From assembly GCA_947462335.1 (NCBI GenBank), contig OX381714.1:54853800-54917799 (forward strand): DNA of 64,000 nucleotides, given 5' to 3'. A program made the position numbers and the translations under genes. This stretch comes from Harmothoe impar (taxonomy: Eukaryota; Annelida; Polychaeta; Phyllodocida; Polynoidae). Below the pieces are notes generated by a model, which did not search any database, was not told the origin of the DNA, and saw only the letters and a program-made list of their open reading frames with translations. Of the stretch, positions 31,457 through 44,377 are shown piece after piece (position 1 is the stretch's first letter; every line of letters starts with the position of its first letter).

Positions 31457-31680
31457 ATTCTGCAACAGGATGGCGCCACTCGACAAGGTCAATTACCTCT
31501 CTGTATGTATATAGCCAACTTTATCCACAAGTTGATAATGTCTGTTAATCAAACAACTCGGTTTGATTCATAATCAAGAATATGCTCGGAGAGTGACACC
31601 TCCACTAGAGATTTGAATACCACAGAGAGGCCTTCTGATGACTCCCTCTGCTGTAGAATGACCCATTAGTATAGTAGAGC
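31457..31680. repeat. Diverged ~220-bp module shared with 50575 and 54870
   Basis: Shares cattctgca..gatggcgcca, ggtcaattacctctctgta and, 130 bp on, cagagaggccttctgat..actccctct with the two right-hand copies. On the minus strand all three contain CAGAGAG|GTAATT, a plausible splice donor. This could be a duplicated non-coding first exon or an old repeat. Confidence 0.5.
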
Positions 31681-32514
31681 TACTATGGAGTAGTTGTGAG
31701 CTGCTCTGTCATGGAGCTTGTGTCAGCTGTAGCAGTTTGTACAGACCTCCCACTTTATTAGTTCTGGTCACTGCTCAAAGCTGGAGTTATCAGTATTGGG
31801 TACCCCTGGTAGAGCTATTACAGAGCTGCTCAGAGCTGTTCCCTATGGGACTATAGCTATGAACACGGCAGTAGTAGTAGGACAGTCAGCTGATTTAGCA
31901 TGAGTTACTATAGTTTAAGCTTGGAGCTGCTCTGATAGAGTTATTACACAGAGCTGTTCCGCGCTGCTGCTCTCTACGGGACTGCCTATGGGCAGAATAG
32001 TAGTAGCAGCACAGTCCACCATATTAGGCTCTAACACGTTAAGGGGTGGTGCCACCTGGTGGCACACAGCAGATCTAAATGGTAGGACAAGATGGCACTG
32101 AGCCTCTTTGTATAGTCTACTTGGGACACTTCTCACTGTGTATTTCTGATTAATTAATTTATGGTTTATGCATACATGAAAACTGTATATCATCCTGTAT
32201 GCATCTACCAAGTCATTTTTAAAAATTTCTTATCATTAAACTGAAATAAATAAGAATTAAAAAACTAAATTCTGCTTGGAGAGTGTCCAAAGGACTGTAT
32301 GGAGAGTGAAGCCATGCAGGTAGGATAGAGCCAGTGAGTCTAGGCTGATTGCTGGTAGTACACTGAGTGGGTGCTGTTACTACAGGCAGCCCCCCTAAAA
32401 ACAATGGCCATCCCATCAACACTAGGGCTCAGAGGTGTGTACAGTGGTCAGCTGCTGGTAGGTGTGAGTGCTCTACACACACACCCCTCCCCTCCCCCAT
32501 GCCAAGAAAGCTGT

Positions 32515-32582
32515 GAAATCTCGCCAAAGGAGCGAGAAATCTTGCCAAAGGAGCGAGATTTGGTGTCCTACAAGATGGCTGC
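32515..32582. promoter_or_regulatory. Tandem 23-bp repeat followed by YY1-like motif
   Basis: gaaatct(c/t)gccaaaggagcga occurs twice in a row, then aagatggctgc (32572-32582), the YY1 consensus often found at start sites. A palindrome tgccacctggtggca lies 0.5 kb to the left (about 32050-32064). Confidence 0.3.
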
Positions 32583-33689
32583 CTCCATCCAGAGGCTCCA
32601 CTGGGGCATCGTGTTAGAGCCTAATAGCTAGAACACATAGGACAGTCAGCTGACCTAACCTGAGTTACTTTAATATAGACTTCGAGCTGCTCCATACATA
32701 TGGATGTTACTCTGGTAAGGCTGAGACATTCACTGCTGAGAAAATTCTGCACAGTGAGCAGATCATGAGCTGCTCATGAGACCTTCCAGGATCCCTGACT
32801 TGAGTAGTCCATGGGTCATTATCACATACTAACATTCACCTGCAGGTACTCCTAATGGTATACAGAGACACATGGTCTATCTCACAGTAGGTATGGTCCT
32901 ACACAGCCTAGGTACAGGAGCTGATGTGAGCAGGTTATACAGCAGCTGTACATGCTGACCTGAGCAGTTCATGAGTGATTGCCACCAACGTTAACACTCC
33001 AGGTAATCCTAATGGTGTTATATACTAGTAGTTTACAGGCTATGGGGCCTTCACTCATCACAACAGGTAGAGTGCTCTTATACAGTTGGTCAAGCCAGTT
33101 ATCTAGTGTGCGCGGCTATTACTTGATCTAGATAAGTACTGATAGCAGCTGTCACATATGGGTACCCATTGCAAGTATTCCAGTCAATGTATGGGAATTA
33201 TTCCACTGATATAAAGTGCATCCCGCTAGTGGCCTATACACAGGTACAGGTAGATCTGGTACCACAGTTGTACGCCCAGGTGAGTAGGTAGGCAGTTCCT
33301 CCTGGGGGTGGTACAGGTGAGTGCAGGCCTGGTAGAAGTATATAAGTGTACAGGTGGGGTATAGGCGCTGACTGCTGATGCACTGGGTGTATACTAGCGA
33401 CACCTGGTGTTGTCGTGATGTACAATGATGTATAGTGGTGGGGATGTTACTGAAGGTATAGGAGGATATAGTAGCTGCTATTCAGGCTGACACCACATGT
33501 ATATATGTGTAGGCAGGTATGTAAGTATATCCTCTGTTTTTCTTATCTCCAGGGCATATCATAAAAAGACTCTGGCAACCACTAAGACGGAAAGAAAAAC
33601 ACCATTGTGTAAGTGACACTTTTTACACGGGTAGCCACATTATCCAGTCTTCAACTGTTTAGGAGATACGACTGGCATCAGCTGAGCAT

Positions 33690-34310
33690 TTATGTAGCAA
33701 AGATGACAGTGTATGTCCTATGTAGGAGTTAAGAGTTGTAGTGTATATCACAATGTCCAATGTATGTCCACACTCGCAGTTCAGCAATTTAACAGTTAAC
33801 AGTGGTATTATACGCCACAGAGTCCAGTGTATGCCGACACCAGCAGTTTGTCAGTGCAATATTGTACACCATAGGGTCCTAAAGGCTTAATTGCCTTTTA
33901 CTAAATTGGCCCACCGCAAAAATGCTAGTGCTTGTATCAACACGGTCTACAAAGCCATACACTTCTGCCAGAATAAATAAAATAATTTAAATCAAATCAA
34001 ATCAAATCAGAATCCCAGTGTATGACTGTACACAATAGCGATTCAGCAGTTACCGTATTGTACACCACAGTTAAGAAATTCCCAGTGGTACTGTACACCA
34101 CAATTCCCAGTGTATGTGCACACCAGCAGTTTAGCAGTTACCAGTGGTATTGTACACCACAGTCTAGCAGTTACTAATGATACTGTACACCACAATTCCC
34201 AGTGTATGTCCACTCCAGCAGACCATTGTAACGGTATGCTCCATAGCCCAGTGTACACCTAATGTAGCAGTAACAGTGACTGTACACCACAGCGCCCAGT
34301 GTATGTATGT
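33690..34310. repeat. Degenerate minisatellite, ~60-70 bp period
   Basis: About eight imperfect units of cagtgtatgtccacacc, agcagttaccagtggta and ttgtacaccacaatt. Open frames across it are repeat shadows. A short tcaaa run ((atcaa)n) is at 33988-34009. Confidence 0.65.
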
Positions 34311-34834
34311 AAGTAGGTTGCCGGGATGGGTAGAAGCACGGAGAAGGAATTACTGGTATGCCCCTCCTCCTCCTGCCTCACCTGCCAACTCCTCCAGTAC
34401 CTAGCTCGTAGCAAGCCCCAGTCTTAGGGAGTGGTCATTCCTTAACAACAGGGGAAGGTGGGTGGATTTGGAGGAGGCCAAAATAATTTGGACCCCTCTT
34501 GAGGAGGGGCCAAAAACATTTGATATTTTTTTACAGCAAAAAAGCCAGGGCGGTACTATAGCTTAATTAAAGGGGTCAGCCGTGCCCAATTTCAACTAGC
34601 CTGGGGAGTGGGGAGCACTGAAAAAAATGACCTCTCTCGCCGAGGGACCAGATGATTTTTTGACCTGCTCGTGTAAAAAATCCACCGACTCCCCCCTGTT
34701 GTTAGAAAATGATCGTTCCCTTACATTCCCAGAGGATACAGTAGCATCTAGATCCTGGTTAGAGTTCCTAGTATACAAACAGTGTCTTATCTACTGTATC
34801 GGCATCACATACCTCACCCAGCCTGATTCATTTG

Positions 34835-35125
34835 CACAGAGGCAAATATCAGAGTCACCCAATGTCGCCAATACTACTCACAGACAAGGGTCAGGCACTG
34901 CTGGACTATAATAGATGGGTCAAGGGCCATTCTAGTGAGGGTCAGGCTAGGCTGGACATTCAATAACAGGCTGGACCTTGGCAAACTTGCTTGAAAGTCT
35001 GGCCATGCTGGATCCTCATGCCATAGTCTGGCAATGCCGGACTCTTGGGAGAGTCTCTATCAGCCTGCAAGATTGTATTAGAGTAGTATTGGCGACATTG
35101 GGTGACTCTGATATTTGCCTCTGTG
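34835..35125. repeat. Inverted-repeat element with 45-bp perfect arms
   Basis: 34835-34879 is the exact reverse complement of 35081-35125 (starts cacagaggcaaatatcagag). The 200-bp loop holds short ctgg/ccgg-rich direct repeats. No ORF. Perfect arms suggest a recent insertion or strong selection for the hairpin. Confidence 0.8.
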
Positions 35126-36385
35126 TGGATGCGCCTTCACGTTACTGATAAATAACCATGTTCTTGGCAGGAGTTGTGAATCAATTCCACAGCAACGTCT
35201 ACTCCAATCGTTAATAAGATGAACACTCCCGTAATAAAAAGTGACATTATACCTTTTTATCTCCTATTCGGTTGTCGAGGTAGTCCACTTCTAGATAAGG
35301 ATTGAGAATGATTCAAGTCCTTCATTGAATTGACATGTGTTTTTTCACAATTTGACTGTACTCATATACTATTGGCTGTGTAACCAGGACATTAGTGTCA
35401 TATAAACACCTGCTCACAATTGCTCATCCGTGTGCGTGTAGATAATACTATCCTGGTCTGCATTTTAGACTAAGATAGATCTCACTCTCCTGTCCATACT
35501 CTTGGGTATAGGCTTTAAGGCAACACTTTCCCAGTAAATATGTTGTCCAGTTTTGAGTGTAACAGCTATCCCTTAGTATAGAGTTAGTACAGGACTCAGT
35601 GAATCTTTCCTCCAGTGAGGCTTCACTTCCTTATTACCCAGACTCCTTCCTGCAGGTAACTCTCCTCAGCAGGAGGTAGGAATGTTCGGCCTACTCCCAA
35701 GGAGTCATACTTCATGAAGTACTCGGAACTACAGCCTCCGGCTACAGTCTTAACTAGGCAGGTCTTAACTGTGACATTCCTCCAAAGAGCCTTGAAACGT
35801 TGTCTTGTGCTCCAGTGTAGTGTACTCTCAAATCAGTCTAGTCTTAAGGGGGCCTCTTTCTTATCTACAGCGGGTAAGAAGGCCTTGTGTGATGCAGAGC
35901 CCCCTGAGCTGCTCTTCCCCTAACAGGCGAGCTGCCCCCTCACCTGGCGTGTAGACCCTACACCAAGATGACTCTGTCACAAAACATTTTAGATACAAAA
36001 ATATTAAAATATCTCCAACAAAAGCCTTCACAATACATGTAGAATATCCCATATCTACGTCATATTATAGGTAAATCATGTCATGATATGGACCAGGTAG
36101 AAATGCATAGCCTGCAGGTCACCGTGACAGTGAGATGCTCCCTACCTGGCGGTGAGTAGCTCCCTCACCTGGTGGGGGTACATGGGGGGGGAGGGGTACC
36201 TGTGGGTTAGCTGTGGGGCGGTGTTCACCTGTCTCACCTGCCTGGGGGAGGCACCTGGGGGAGGGGGGCTACCAATACAGGTGTATCCTGCATGGGACCA
36301 GGTAGGATGCTTCAAGACAACATGACCAGCTTTTCATACAGAAAATAGTTTTGGATGCTCAATTGTTGACATTGGAGGTGGCTTA

Positions 36386-36634
36386 ACTTAAAAGGGCTGC
36401 ATCTAAGGTACAATACCCTTTATCGTCATGATGCACCAATGCAACCCCAGCGAGTAGCTCACCAGTGCTGCATTGGAGCATCATGCCGACCTTGCAGGAA
36501 TGTATCAACCCCATGAGGTCGGCATGATGTATAAATGCAGCACTAGCAAGATTCTCACCAGGGCTGCATTCATTCACGCATCAGAAAAACAAAGGGCATA
36601 GCCCATTAACGCACTGTGTTGCCCTTAAATGCTA
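36386..36634. repeat. FB repeat, full plan
   Basis: Left end acttaaaagggctgc, both hairpins (the first uses the gatgcaccaatgcaacccc variant), spacer tgtatcaaccccatgaggtc, right end gttgcccttaaatg. Confidence 0.75.
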
Positions 36635-37064
36635 CCTTACCTAAGGGTGCATCCAGCGAGCAGCTCATCTTTGTTTGTGAGCGGCTCAGTGGCGGCAGGA
36701 GCAGGGGGAGGAGGAGTGGGAGAGGAGGAGGGAGGGGGAGGAGGGGCACCTGTAGGAATGTCAGGTATTCTCCCCCCCCCCCCCTCCCGCTCCCTTCTCC
36801 ACAACAGACAAACACAGAAGTTGTGCCCCATCAGGTACGCTGGGCTCCTGTGGTGTACGCTATATGCCACTGCTAAACCACTGGTTTTGTACAGGCACTG
36901 GTAACCTCTGAGCCACTAGGTCTAAGCCTACACTGGACTTCTATGGTCTATACTTTATACCACTGGTAACTTCTACACCACTGGGCTCCTGTGGTGTAGG
37001 CCAACATGATGTACAAGTACCACTAAACTGCTGACCTCGGCATTGCCAGCTTTAACTATTAAAG

Positions 37065-37155
37065 GCTGCATAGTGTTTAGATTCATTATTCTCATTTGTG
37101 TATGAATGTAGCGCTGGCGAGTAACTCACGGTTGTTGCATTCATGCATTTTACCA
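37065..37155. repeat. FB repeat fragment
   Basis: Left end attaaaggctgcatagtg plus one hairpin (gaatgtagcgctggcgag...gttgcattcatgcat). Confidence 0.55.
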
Positions 37156-37794
37156 ACCTACACTCCCTATAGCCAGACCACTTTTTAGTTTACAGTGAGC
37201 TCAGAGAGCCAAACTGCAATTCTGATAGTGATACTCGTTCATTACACCCACCGTGCTATGGGTTTTCGTGGTTTGAATTACCTGACCCTTTCTAGATAAC
37301 CTGGAGCACCAGCGTACCGTTGAGTAGGCAGAGAGCTGCAGGTAGTGAGACCTGCTGTCAGTACCACGACTCTCCGCCAGTCGGCGCCACCTTCCCCCAA
37401 ACACTCCGCAACACTCCCCCACTGCTACATTCAGGTACTTTTTTTTCACAAACTGCTCCCGTTACAAAACAAGGCAGCTCGCCCAGTCATCATTATTTCT
37501 GTTTGGGCGCCATACCAGCCTCCTACCAGCTGCTGTTTATGAGACTGGTCAATATTTGCCTTTACAAATTTTGAGACAAGAATTTTTTTTAATGTTGTTG
37601 CTTTTTTTGTATTATTCATACTACTGCTCTTTATATACCGTCTATTCTTAATCGGCTTGATTCTATCACATATTCCTCGGTTCTAACATATCAAAAAAGG
37701 GACATTTCAAAGTCAAGATATCAGACATTTACTACAAGAAAGCCTGTCTCTTATATAGACCATCTTGCCACATTTGATGTTTTAATCATTTGTT

Positions 37795-37995
37795 GCCTTT
37801 GAGCACCAACGCATGATTGTTGAGTAACTCGCCAGAGCTGAATTGGTGCATCATGCCGATCCTCCATGAGTGCATCAACCCAGCAGGGTCAGCGTGATGC
37901 ATGAATGCAGCACTGGTGAGTCAGGGCTGCATTCACGACCATGTGTATTGCTCTTTCCCGGTGCTCTTTCAAGAACCATGCAGTCCTTAAAGGGT
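37795..37995. repeat. FB repeat, full plan
   Basis: Both hairpins with spacer gagtgcatcaacccagcagg; right end gcagtccttaaagggttc. Confidence 0.7.
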
Positions 37996-38078
37996 TCAGT
38001 GACTTGTTCCTTATGACTGACACTTGGACTGTGTGCCCAATAGGAGGAGCATGCAAGCAGCACATCAGCTGCTGAGTT

Positions 38079-38330
38079 TAACCCTTTAATGGCAACATGC
38101 CCCTTTGTCGTCATAATACATGAATGCAGTCATGGCAAGTAGCCCGCGAGTAGCTCGCCAATACTACACTCATATATCATGATGATCCTACAGGGGTGAT
38201 AGCGTTTCTGAAGGGTTGGCATGATGCATTAATGCAGCACTGGCAAGATACTCCCTGTCTCTGTAGATGTATCATGCCGATGGATGAAAATGAAGCCTTG
38301 AGGCATCGTGCTGTCATTAAGGAGTTCAGT
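38079..38330. repeat. FB repeat, full plan but decayed
   Basis: Left end taaccctttaatggcaacat, two weakened hairpins, right end ctgtcattaaggagttc. Lies only 84 bp from the previous copy. Confidence 0.6.
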
Positions 38331-38947
38331 AGTACTGAGCACTAGGAATAATGGAGGAATCATGTATGCGCTATAATCTGTACAGCAGACATCGTTTTCT
38401 TTGGTACGCAGTGCAGCTTTGAGACAGGTGTTTATTTTGGTATATCAATTATTTGTATTTATGGAAAATAACAAAAGTATGTGGAATTTAGGTAAAAACA
38501 CAAATATGGACGTTATAAGCATTCTTTGTCCGGCTGACTATATTTTCGATGACTGCATTAATTTGCAGAATACATGTACATTCAGTATAATAAACAGTTA
38601 AATTGAGAATTGAATTGAGGACCCCCCCCCCTTAGAACGTGTACATCTCTGCATCGTGTTTTGTATATGGCCTTTCCTGCTCTGTTTCCGCTGTAAACTA
38701 TTCACAACGAGATAAACATGGATGATACGGAGAACAAATGGCTGTATAACCGCCTGATAACATGTGTTTTGAAGTCTTCCTTTTAGACCGTGCTATTAAC
38801 GAGAGCTTCCTCGAATTGTATAAGACAGCTGAGTTGTTCTTCCTTTTAACCCTGAGTGAGTCTAGAAGTTCCTGGTGAGGTTGTCTGTAAACATGAGCAC
38901 GCAGGTCTATATATCTCTGTAACCCCCCCCCCCCCCCCCTTCTAACC

Positions 38948-39202
38948 CTTTAACCCTTTAAGGACGGAATGATGCCTTAATGCATCATGCCCTTGGTCTT
39001 CATGATGCATGAATGCAGCCCTGGAGAGTAACTCGCCAGTGCCATATTCAAGCGTCATGCCAAGCCTCCGGGTTGAGACACTCCGGAAGGCTCGGCATGA
39101 TGCACCGTTGTGGCCCCGGCGAGTTACTCACCGGGGCTTCATTGGTGCATCATGACGATAAATGTCATCTCTCAGCGATCTTTATCATTAAAGGGTTAAA
39201 GA
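38948..39202. repeat. FB repeat, full plan
   Basis: Follows a 17-C tract and a doubled end aaccctttaaccctttaagg. The first hairpin is gatgcatgaatgcagccctgg, the middle stem is gccaagcctccgggttgaga paired with ctccggaaggctcggc, and the second hairpin is of the gcaccgttgtggccccggcg variant. Right end cattaaagggtt. Confidence 0.8.
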
Positions 39203-39224
39203 CGCCTAAGGGTTCATGTTCATT

Positions 39225-39405
39225 TTAATGCAACAAAGTATCGCTGGCGAGTAACTCACCAGCGCTGTATCGGTACACTATGCCGGCCCTAGCGGTGGTA
39301 TGATGATGAAAGCAGCACTCGCAAGTTACTCGCCAGGGCTGCATTCATGTGTCATGAGGACAAATACCATAGCCCATCATGGACTATGCGGCCCTTAAAG
39401 GGTTA
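39225..39405. repeat. FB repeat, adjacent second copy
   Basis: Begins gcaacaaagtatcgctggcg, with both hairpins, ending gcggcccttaaagggtta. Lies in tandem with the previous copy, separated by about 20 bp. Confidence 0.75.
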
Positions 39406-41025
39406 CGTATCTCTGAATCAGGCCTGCCTCGTGTATATTCCACAGTCTCTAGATCACCCAAAGGAAATCCCCGTCTACAGATGAAAAAGAGCAATCTACA
39501 ATTCCGTCTTTGATGTAGAAGATGCCTATATATCCTTTTTGTTTGTGTGGTGTATATGCTACAGCCTCAGCAGATAGGAATGCTGTATTTGTTTATCTCT
39601 ATTCTGGGGTGGAGCTAGGCTAGGTTGTGTTACAGCCTAGATAGTGATGGAAGTGGCTATATAGAAAGGATGCCTCATGTTTGGGTGCGCGGAGCACTCT
39701 TTTTATTTGGCTGCTCACTCTGTTTAAGACTTCAAATGGTGAGTAGCCAAGCAGAAAAGATTGCTTGCTGCATGGCTACTTATAATCTGGTACTATGTAT
39801 CATAAATTGAGTAGTATACTATTTATTTCTGACAATTGACTTGAGCAATATTGTAGTAAATTTCAGCATTTATTCCACCATGTGCTGTATCAATATATAT
39901 ATAGATTTAAAAAAAGGGGGGGGGATAAAAAGAAAATCCTGTTTCTTCAATGACGTTTTTGAACATGTTTGGCATATAGGACAGTGACCGTGGCTGTGTA
40001 TGCCTACACATAATAATGTACACCACATATACCCACCTGCCTGATGTGTGACCCAGTTATGGGACATACCGTACTGACAGGCCGTGTAGGACCTGTGACC
40101 TTCTCACGTCTTACCCACCCTGCCCGACCTGCCCACCTGACTGATGACTTCTACCGCTACACCTGCGTCTGTACCACTCACTATATACTTTATACCACAC
40201 CCTACACACTGGGGGCCACCCACTCATTCAGGCCACTCAAGGGGAAATATGGCTTATCAGCAAACATTGAACGATGTCATGAGGGAGCTATTTTCATCGC
40301 CAGAAAGCTAGAATATTTAGGGAATTTTCGCAATCAGGGCTCATATTTTCGGTAGTGTATTTATCCGTGCAACATCAGTTGTATAGATGCATGTCATTTC
40401 TAGCTCACTACATTACATGACAATATTAATTTGATATCAAAGACGACAGTATCTATCTATGTGCATTATGGCGGTCATTAAGGAATTGTAAAAGGAAAAA
40501 CAATAATAACATCATTATTAAGCATGTATGAGTTATCTGATGGGCCTAATGATGAAGACCCACTGCTTTAGAGGTGGCCTTGATCATCTGAGAGAGCAAG
40601 TCGCCAGTAGCAGCCACAGAGGAAGGATGTTCTGCGGAAAACGAACTGATTCATTCAGTAAAATGCCTTGATACTGTCGCGAAAGACTGGCTTCAATGAC
40701 TTTCTTGTCACCTCATCACTCCACCCCGCCCCACCCTGCACCATAGGCACAGATGATGAGGACTGAGTGGGATCCTGCTGATGTCAGCATATCTAGGGGC
40801 CTCATACTCTTATTGCCCTTTTACATCAAGGGCCTTCGTATTGGGGATTCCTATTGCCCTTTTACGTAAAGGCTTCATACTGGGATGGCTTACTGATCTA
40901 TACCCATAGAGGAAATGATAAGTCAGTGTTAAAAGATACTCACTAAAATGCTTATCGCAGCAGTATTGCTCTGATATTCCAACATGCTCTGTGTATGTAT
41001 ACTCCTGAGATGAGGCAATACTGTA

Positions 41026-41196
41026 CAGTCGATCCTCACTTCCTCCAACATTTACTACCTCGGATCCTTTACTTCCTCAGACATCTGTATGGTAGCTCAT
41101 ATGTTCTAATTCATTTGGACTTAATTCCTCGAATATTTGGCTTCCTCAGATATTTTTCCTTGCATTTTCAGAATTCGAGGAAATGAGGGCCGACTG
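41026..41196. repeat. pogo/Tigger-like MITE with TA duplications
   Basis: Ends CAGTCGATCCTCACTTCCTC and, reverse-complemented, CAGTCGGCCCTCATTTCCTC (17 of 20), flanked by TA at 41024-41025 and 41197-41198. CAGTCG.CCCTC ends are typical of pogo-group Tc1/mariner elements. Internal copies of cttcctc. 171 bp, non-autonomous. Confidence 0.7.
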
Positions 41197-41548
41197 TACA
41201 TTGTACTGCCAAAACTCGTAATATACCGTACATGTATTGTTATGCGTAGCTATGCCAACACATGTAGGGAAATATCGATACCTACCTTGCATCAGAAACA
41301 TATATATTTTCCTTGCTAGTGCAAATTCAATATGCAGGGGATGACTTAAGTATTGATTTAAAATAACATTTCTCGTATAATCAATACATTAAATTGACTG
41401 AGTACTATGATCTAGAACGTCGCTTTTCAGAATAATGATCAGTTAGTATTTCCCCGGATATGACCCCATATATAATCAACATATCCAATAGTCGTAATGG
41501 GTCTGTTGTTTTCAGCCATTACACAGACTATATTGGTTGTTTATCCCT

Positions 41549-42006
41549 TTAAATACCGCATGGTAATTTAATACATGATGCCTCTGTCGTCATTGTGAAT
41601 GCATGCAGCCCTGGTGAGAGACATGGTAGTGCTGAATCCAAGCATCACGCCAACACTGTGGGGTTGATACAGTCTCCCAAAGGGTCGGCATGATGCCTGA
41701 ATGCATCTAAATCATATTCACCCTCTAGGACTGTCGTGAGAGGGTTTGAAGAGGAGGTTTAGGATTCAGAGCCTTTAGGAGTGTATCAACCATGTGTGCA
41801 TGGTCATCATGATGCATGAATGCAGCCCTTGCGAGTAACTTGCCAGTGCTGTATTCAAGCATCATGCCGACCCTATGGGGTTGCGACAATCCCGGAGGGT
41901 CGGCATGATGCACCAATGCAGCTCCGGAGAGTTACTCGCCGGGGCTGCATTGGTGCATCATGACAACAAATGTCATATTTTAGCGACACCCATCCTTAAA
42001 GGGTTG
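41549..42006. repeat. FB repeats, composite of two copies
   Basis: A first copy with damaged second hairpin runs into a second copy (from about 41760) with strong hairpins (gatgcatgaatgcagccctt ... gatgcaccaatgcagctccgg) and the right end catccttaaagggttg. Confidence 0.75.
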
Positions 42007-42769
42007 GAGGGTATGTAATTACCATGCACCTATCTGTGTCCCCCTCATATTGTATTCCGGGGAGGGGAAGTACCCAGAGTGCTAATGGGCGGCTGCCCTG
42101 GGAAGACTTCCTGTCAGACAGGAAGTCGTGTATATCACGTCTCCCGCTACTCCCGCTAGAGGGAGACACTGTACTATAGAGCTGATATGGTGCTATGCTA
42201 GCCTCTCTATACTATATCCCCTGGGCAGGTATCGCTTATCTTTCTCTTGTCTGTCTGTCTGTCGGTCTGCGCTGTCCATATCTCATTGTTTGTCTATCAT
42301 TCTCCTTTTTCTCTATGTCTGGCTCTCCCTGTTGTTTACTATTTCCCTTCCCTGTCTCTGTTTCTGTCTGTCTCTATTTGTATGCCTACCTGTCTGTCTG
42401 TCTATACATTTCACTCTAAACCTGCCCCGTCCATACCCTTCACCCTCCCTACATCCAAAGTACTCCATCTCTCTTTCTCCTTTTTGTTCTCTCTGTCCAT
42501 CTCTTTATGTATGTATGGATCTTACTCCAAACCTGCAGCCCCCCTCCCGCTCCCCCTGTTCACCCCCTCCTGGGTCAGATCGATGAGCTGCTTGTTTACC
42601 TGTGGATCGACCTGTGGTCTCTGCCCCAGAGGAGCAGGTGCCAGGAGGGACAGATCACCTGTAGTGGAGTGAGTGAGTGGTTGATCTAGAGCTAGTGTGT
42701 TTGTCTAGTGGGCTGTTCTCTTTGTCTCCCCCACTCTGTGTCTCTCTCATTGTGTCTCTGTATATCTCG

Positions 42770-43040
42770 CCCTGCCCGCTCTCTCCTCTCTCTCTCCTCT
42801 CTCTCTACCTCTCTCTCTCTCTCTCTCTACCTTTCTCTCTACACCTCTCTCCTCCTCCTACCCCTTCTCCCCTTCTCTCTCTCTACCTCCCTCTCTTCCT
42901 TCTCCTCCTGCTCATCCTGTTCCTGCTCCTCCCTCTCTCCTTCTCTCTCTACCTCCCTCTCTTCCTGCGTCTCCTCCTTTCCTGCTCCTGCTCCTGCCTG
43001 CCCCCCTCTCTGTCTCTCTGTCTCTCTGTCTCTCTCTCTG

Positions 43041-43101
<61 letters not shown>
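42770..43101. repeat. (CT)n-rich microsatellite
   Basis: Long ctctctct tract with interruptions; the last part (43030-43101) is almost pure (CT)n. All the Leu/Ser open frames on the plus strand (42128-43169) and the Arg/Glu frames on the minus strand are shadows of it. Confidence 0.9.
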
Positions 43102-43102
<1 letters not shown>

Positions 43103-43169
43103 CGTCCGTCTCTCCACTAGCAATACTGTGGCTTTTATTCATGGGCTGGACAAAAAATGCTTTCTATGA

Positions 43170-44377
43170 AACACGTTGAGAGGTCACAGTTCTATGTCTA
43201 TGACAAATTGTGCAATGAGTACATCTTCCTCCTCTGTCCGGTTTTGTTTTCACTTGGTGGGCCTGCTGTGGGGATGCTAACTGTACCTTTGACATACAAC
43301 ACGTAGTAGCTTCCCTCCCACAGAACACTAATATCAACAACATGAAGGTAAAACTGCAGTCTGGAGATGTAACAGAAATGTCAACTCAGCCTGGAGATCA
43401 GGGCCACCTTTCAGGAAAGGTTTTTACACAAATCATTTGTGACATAAAGACTTTCAGATTGACCAGATTTAGTAATTAGAGAGTGGTCATTTCCAGCACT
43501 CCTTTTCAACAAAGGCTTTAATAGTAAAGTAACAAAGGCTCAGGTGGACAAAGACAAATGTGATAACCTATAAGTGGTCGTCTTTCTAAAGACAAAAATT
43601 GAGCTGAGAAGGCGGGATCAAATAAGAGTTCTTTCCTACAGAGCAAAGGCTGAAAATATTGACGCGGAAGAAGAAATCTGTCAAGTCAGCAATTCTGATG
43701 ATCTACACTCGTAACGCCTGCCACAAACAGTCACTTCACAGAATTTGGAGTAGTGCTCTTCAACTAGTTACATGTATAATTTGAATAATTGTATTACATA
43801 TGGTAAAGAGGTACCTTTCTCGTTTAGCATGTAGCATAGCAATTGGCTTTCACCTGTTTCACCTTAGGACGATGAGACGGGAAAGGATTGGTGTCAGAGA
43901 GCACATGACAGTTATTAAGGGATACCTGTCACACATGTTGACAGAGGGATTTCCCAGCACTGAACACTGAGACACCCTAATCAATACTATTTCTTGATCT
44001 ACAAAGTCAGGCATCCTGTGATTATAGATCTATATCTACAGAGCGTGGCATCAACAATTATTTGAATAATTCCCTTTGTGTTTCCTGTACTCTTTCTGTG
44101 ACATTATTGAGGAGAAAAAACAAATATTTATGGTTGATATAAGCTTGTGTTTCTAAGGAACAACTGATGATTTGTCCCATGCATTATTTAATCTTTATAC
44201 AAATGTCAAAGTAGTGACTGTTCTCCCTCCTGCAAAGTTAATATCATATATTTCAGGAGAGGCTCCACAGGAAATGCCAGTGGATGAGATTGGCCTTAAT
44301 TTATGAGATGGGCATATCATAATTGAAATCGGATATTTTCCACTATAAAATCATTTCATTTTGTGATATCTACTTAC
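43170..44377. other. No gene seen
   Basis: Mixed sequence with no open frame of note, no inverted repeat recognised and no tandem repeat. Confidence 0.5.

Noticed and set aside
34596..34911. Opposed frames of 60 and 94 codons
   Set aside because: Neither resembles a known protein; the plus frame runs into the arm of the inverted-repeat element at 34835.
36386..42006. Regularly spaced palindromes that look at first like a CRISPR array
   Set aside because: Spacing is irregular, units are ~240 bp with internal stems, the genome is animal and no cas genes are present; this is the FB repeat family.
42601..42675. Minus-strand 59-bp exon-like stretch with acceptor actacag and donor ACAG|gtaaac ending in the right phase for E2
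   Set aside because: The encoded peptide has no similarity to the DBS region before the spectrin repeats, and such short pairs of sites are common by chance.
42128..43169. Plus-strand frames of up to 153 codons rich in Leu/Ser, and opposing Arg/Glu frames
   Set aside because: They translate (CT)n/(GA)n microsatellite; no start context, splice sites or family similarity.
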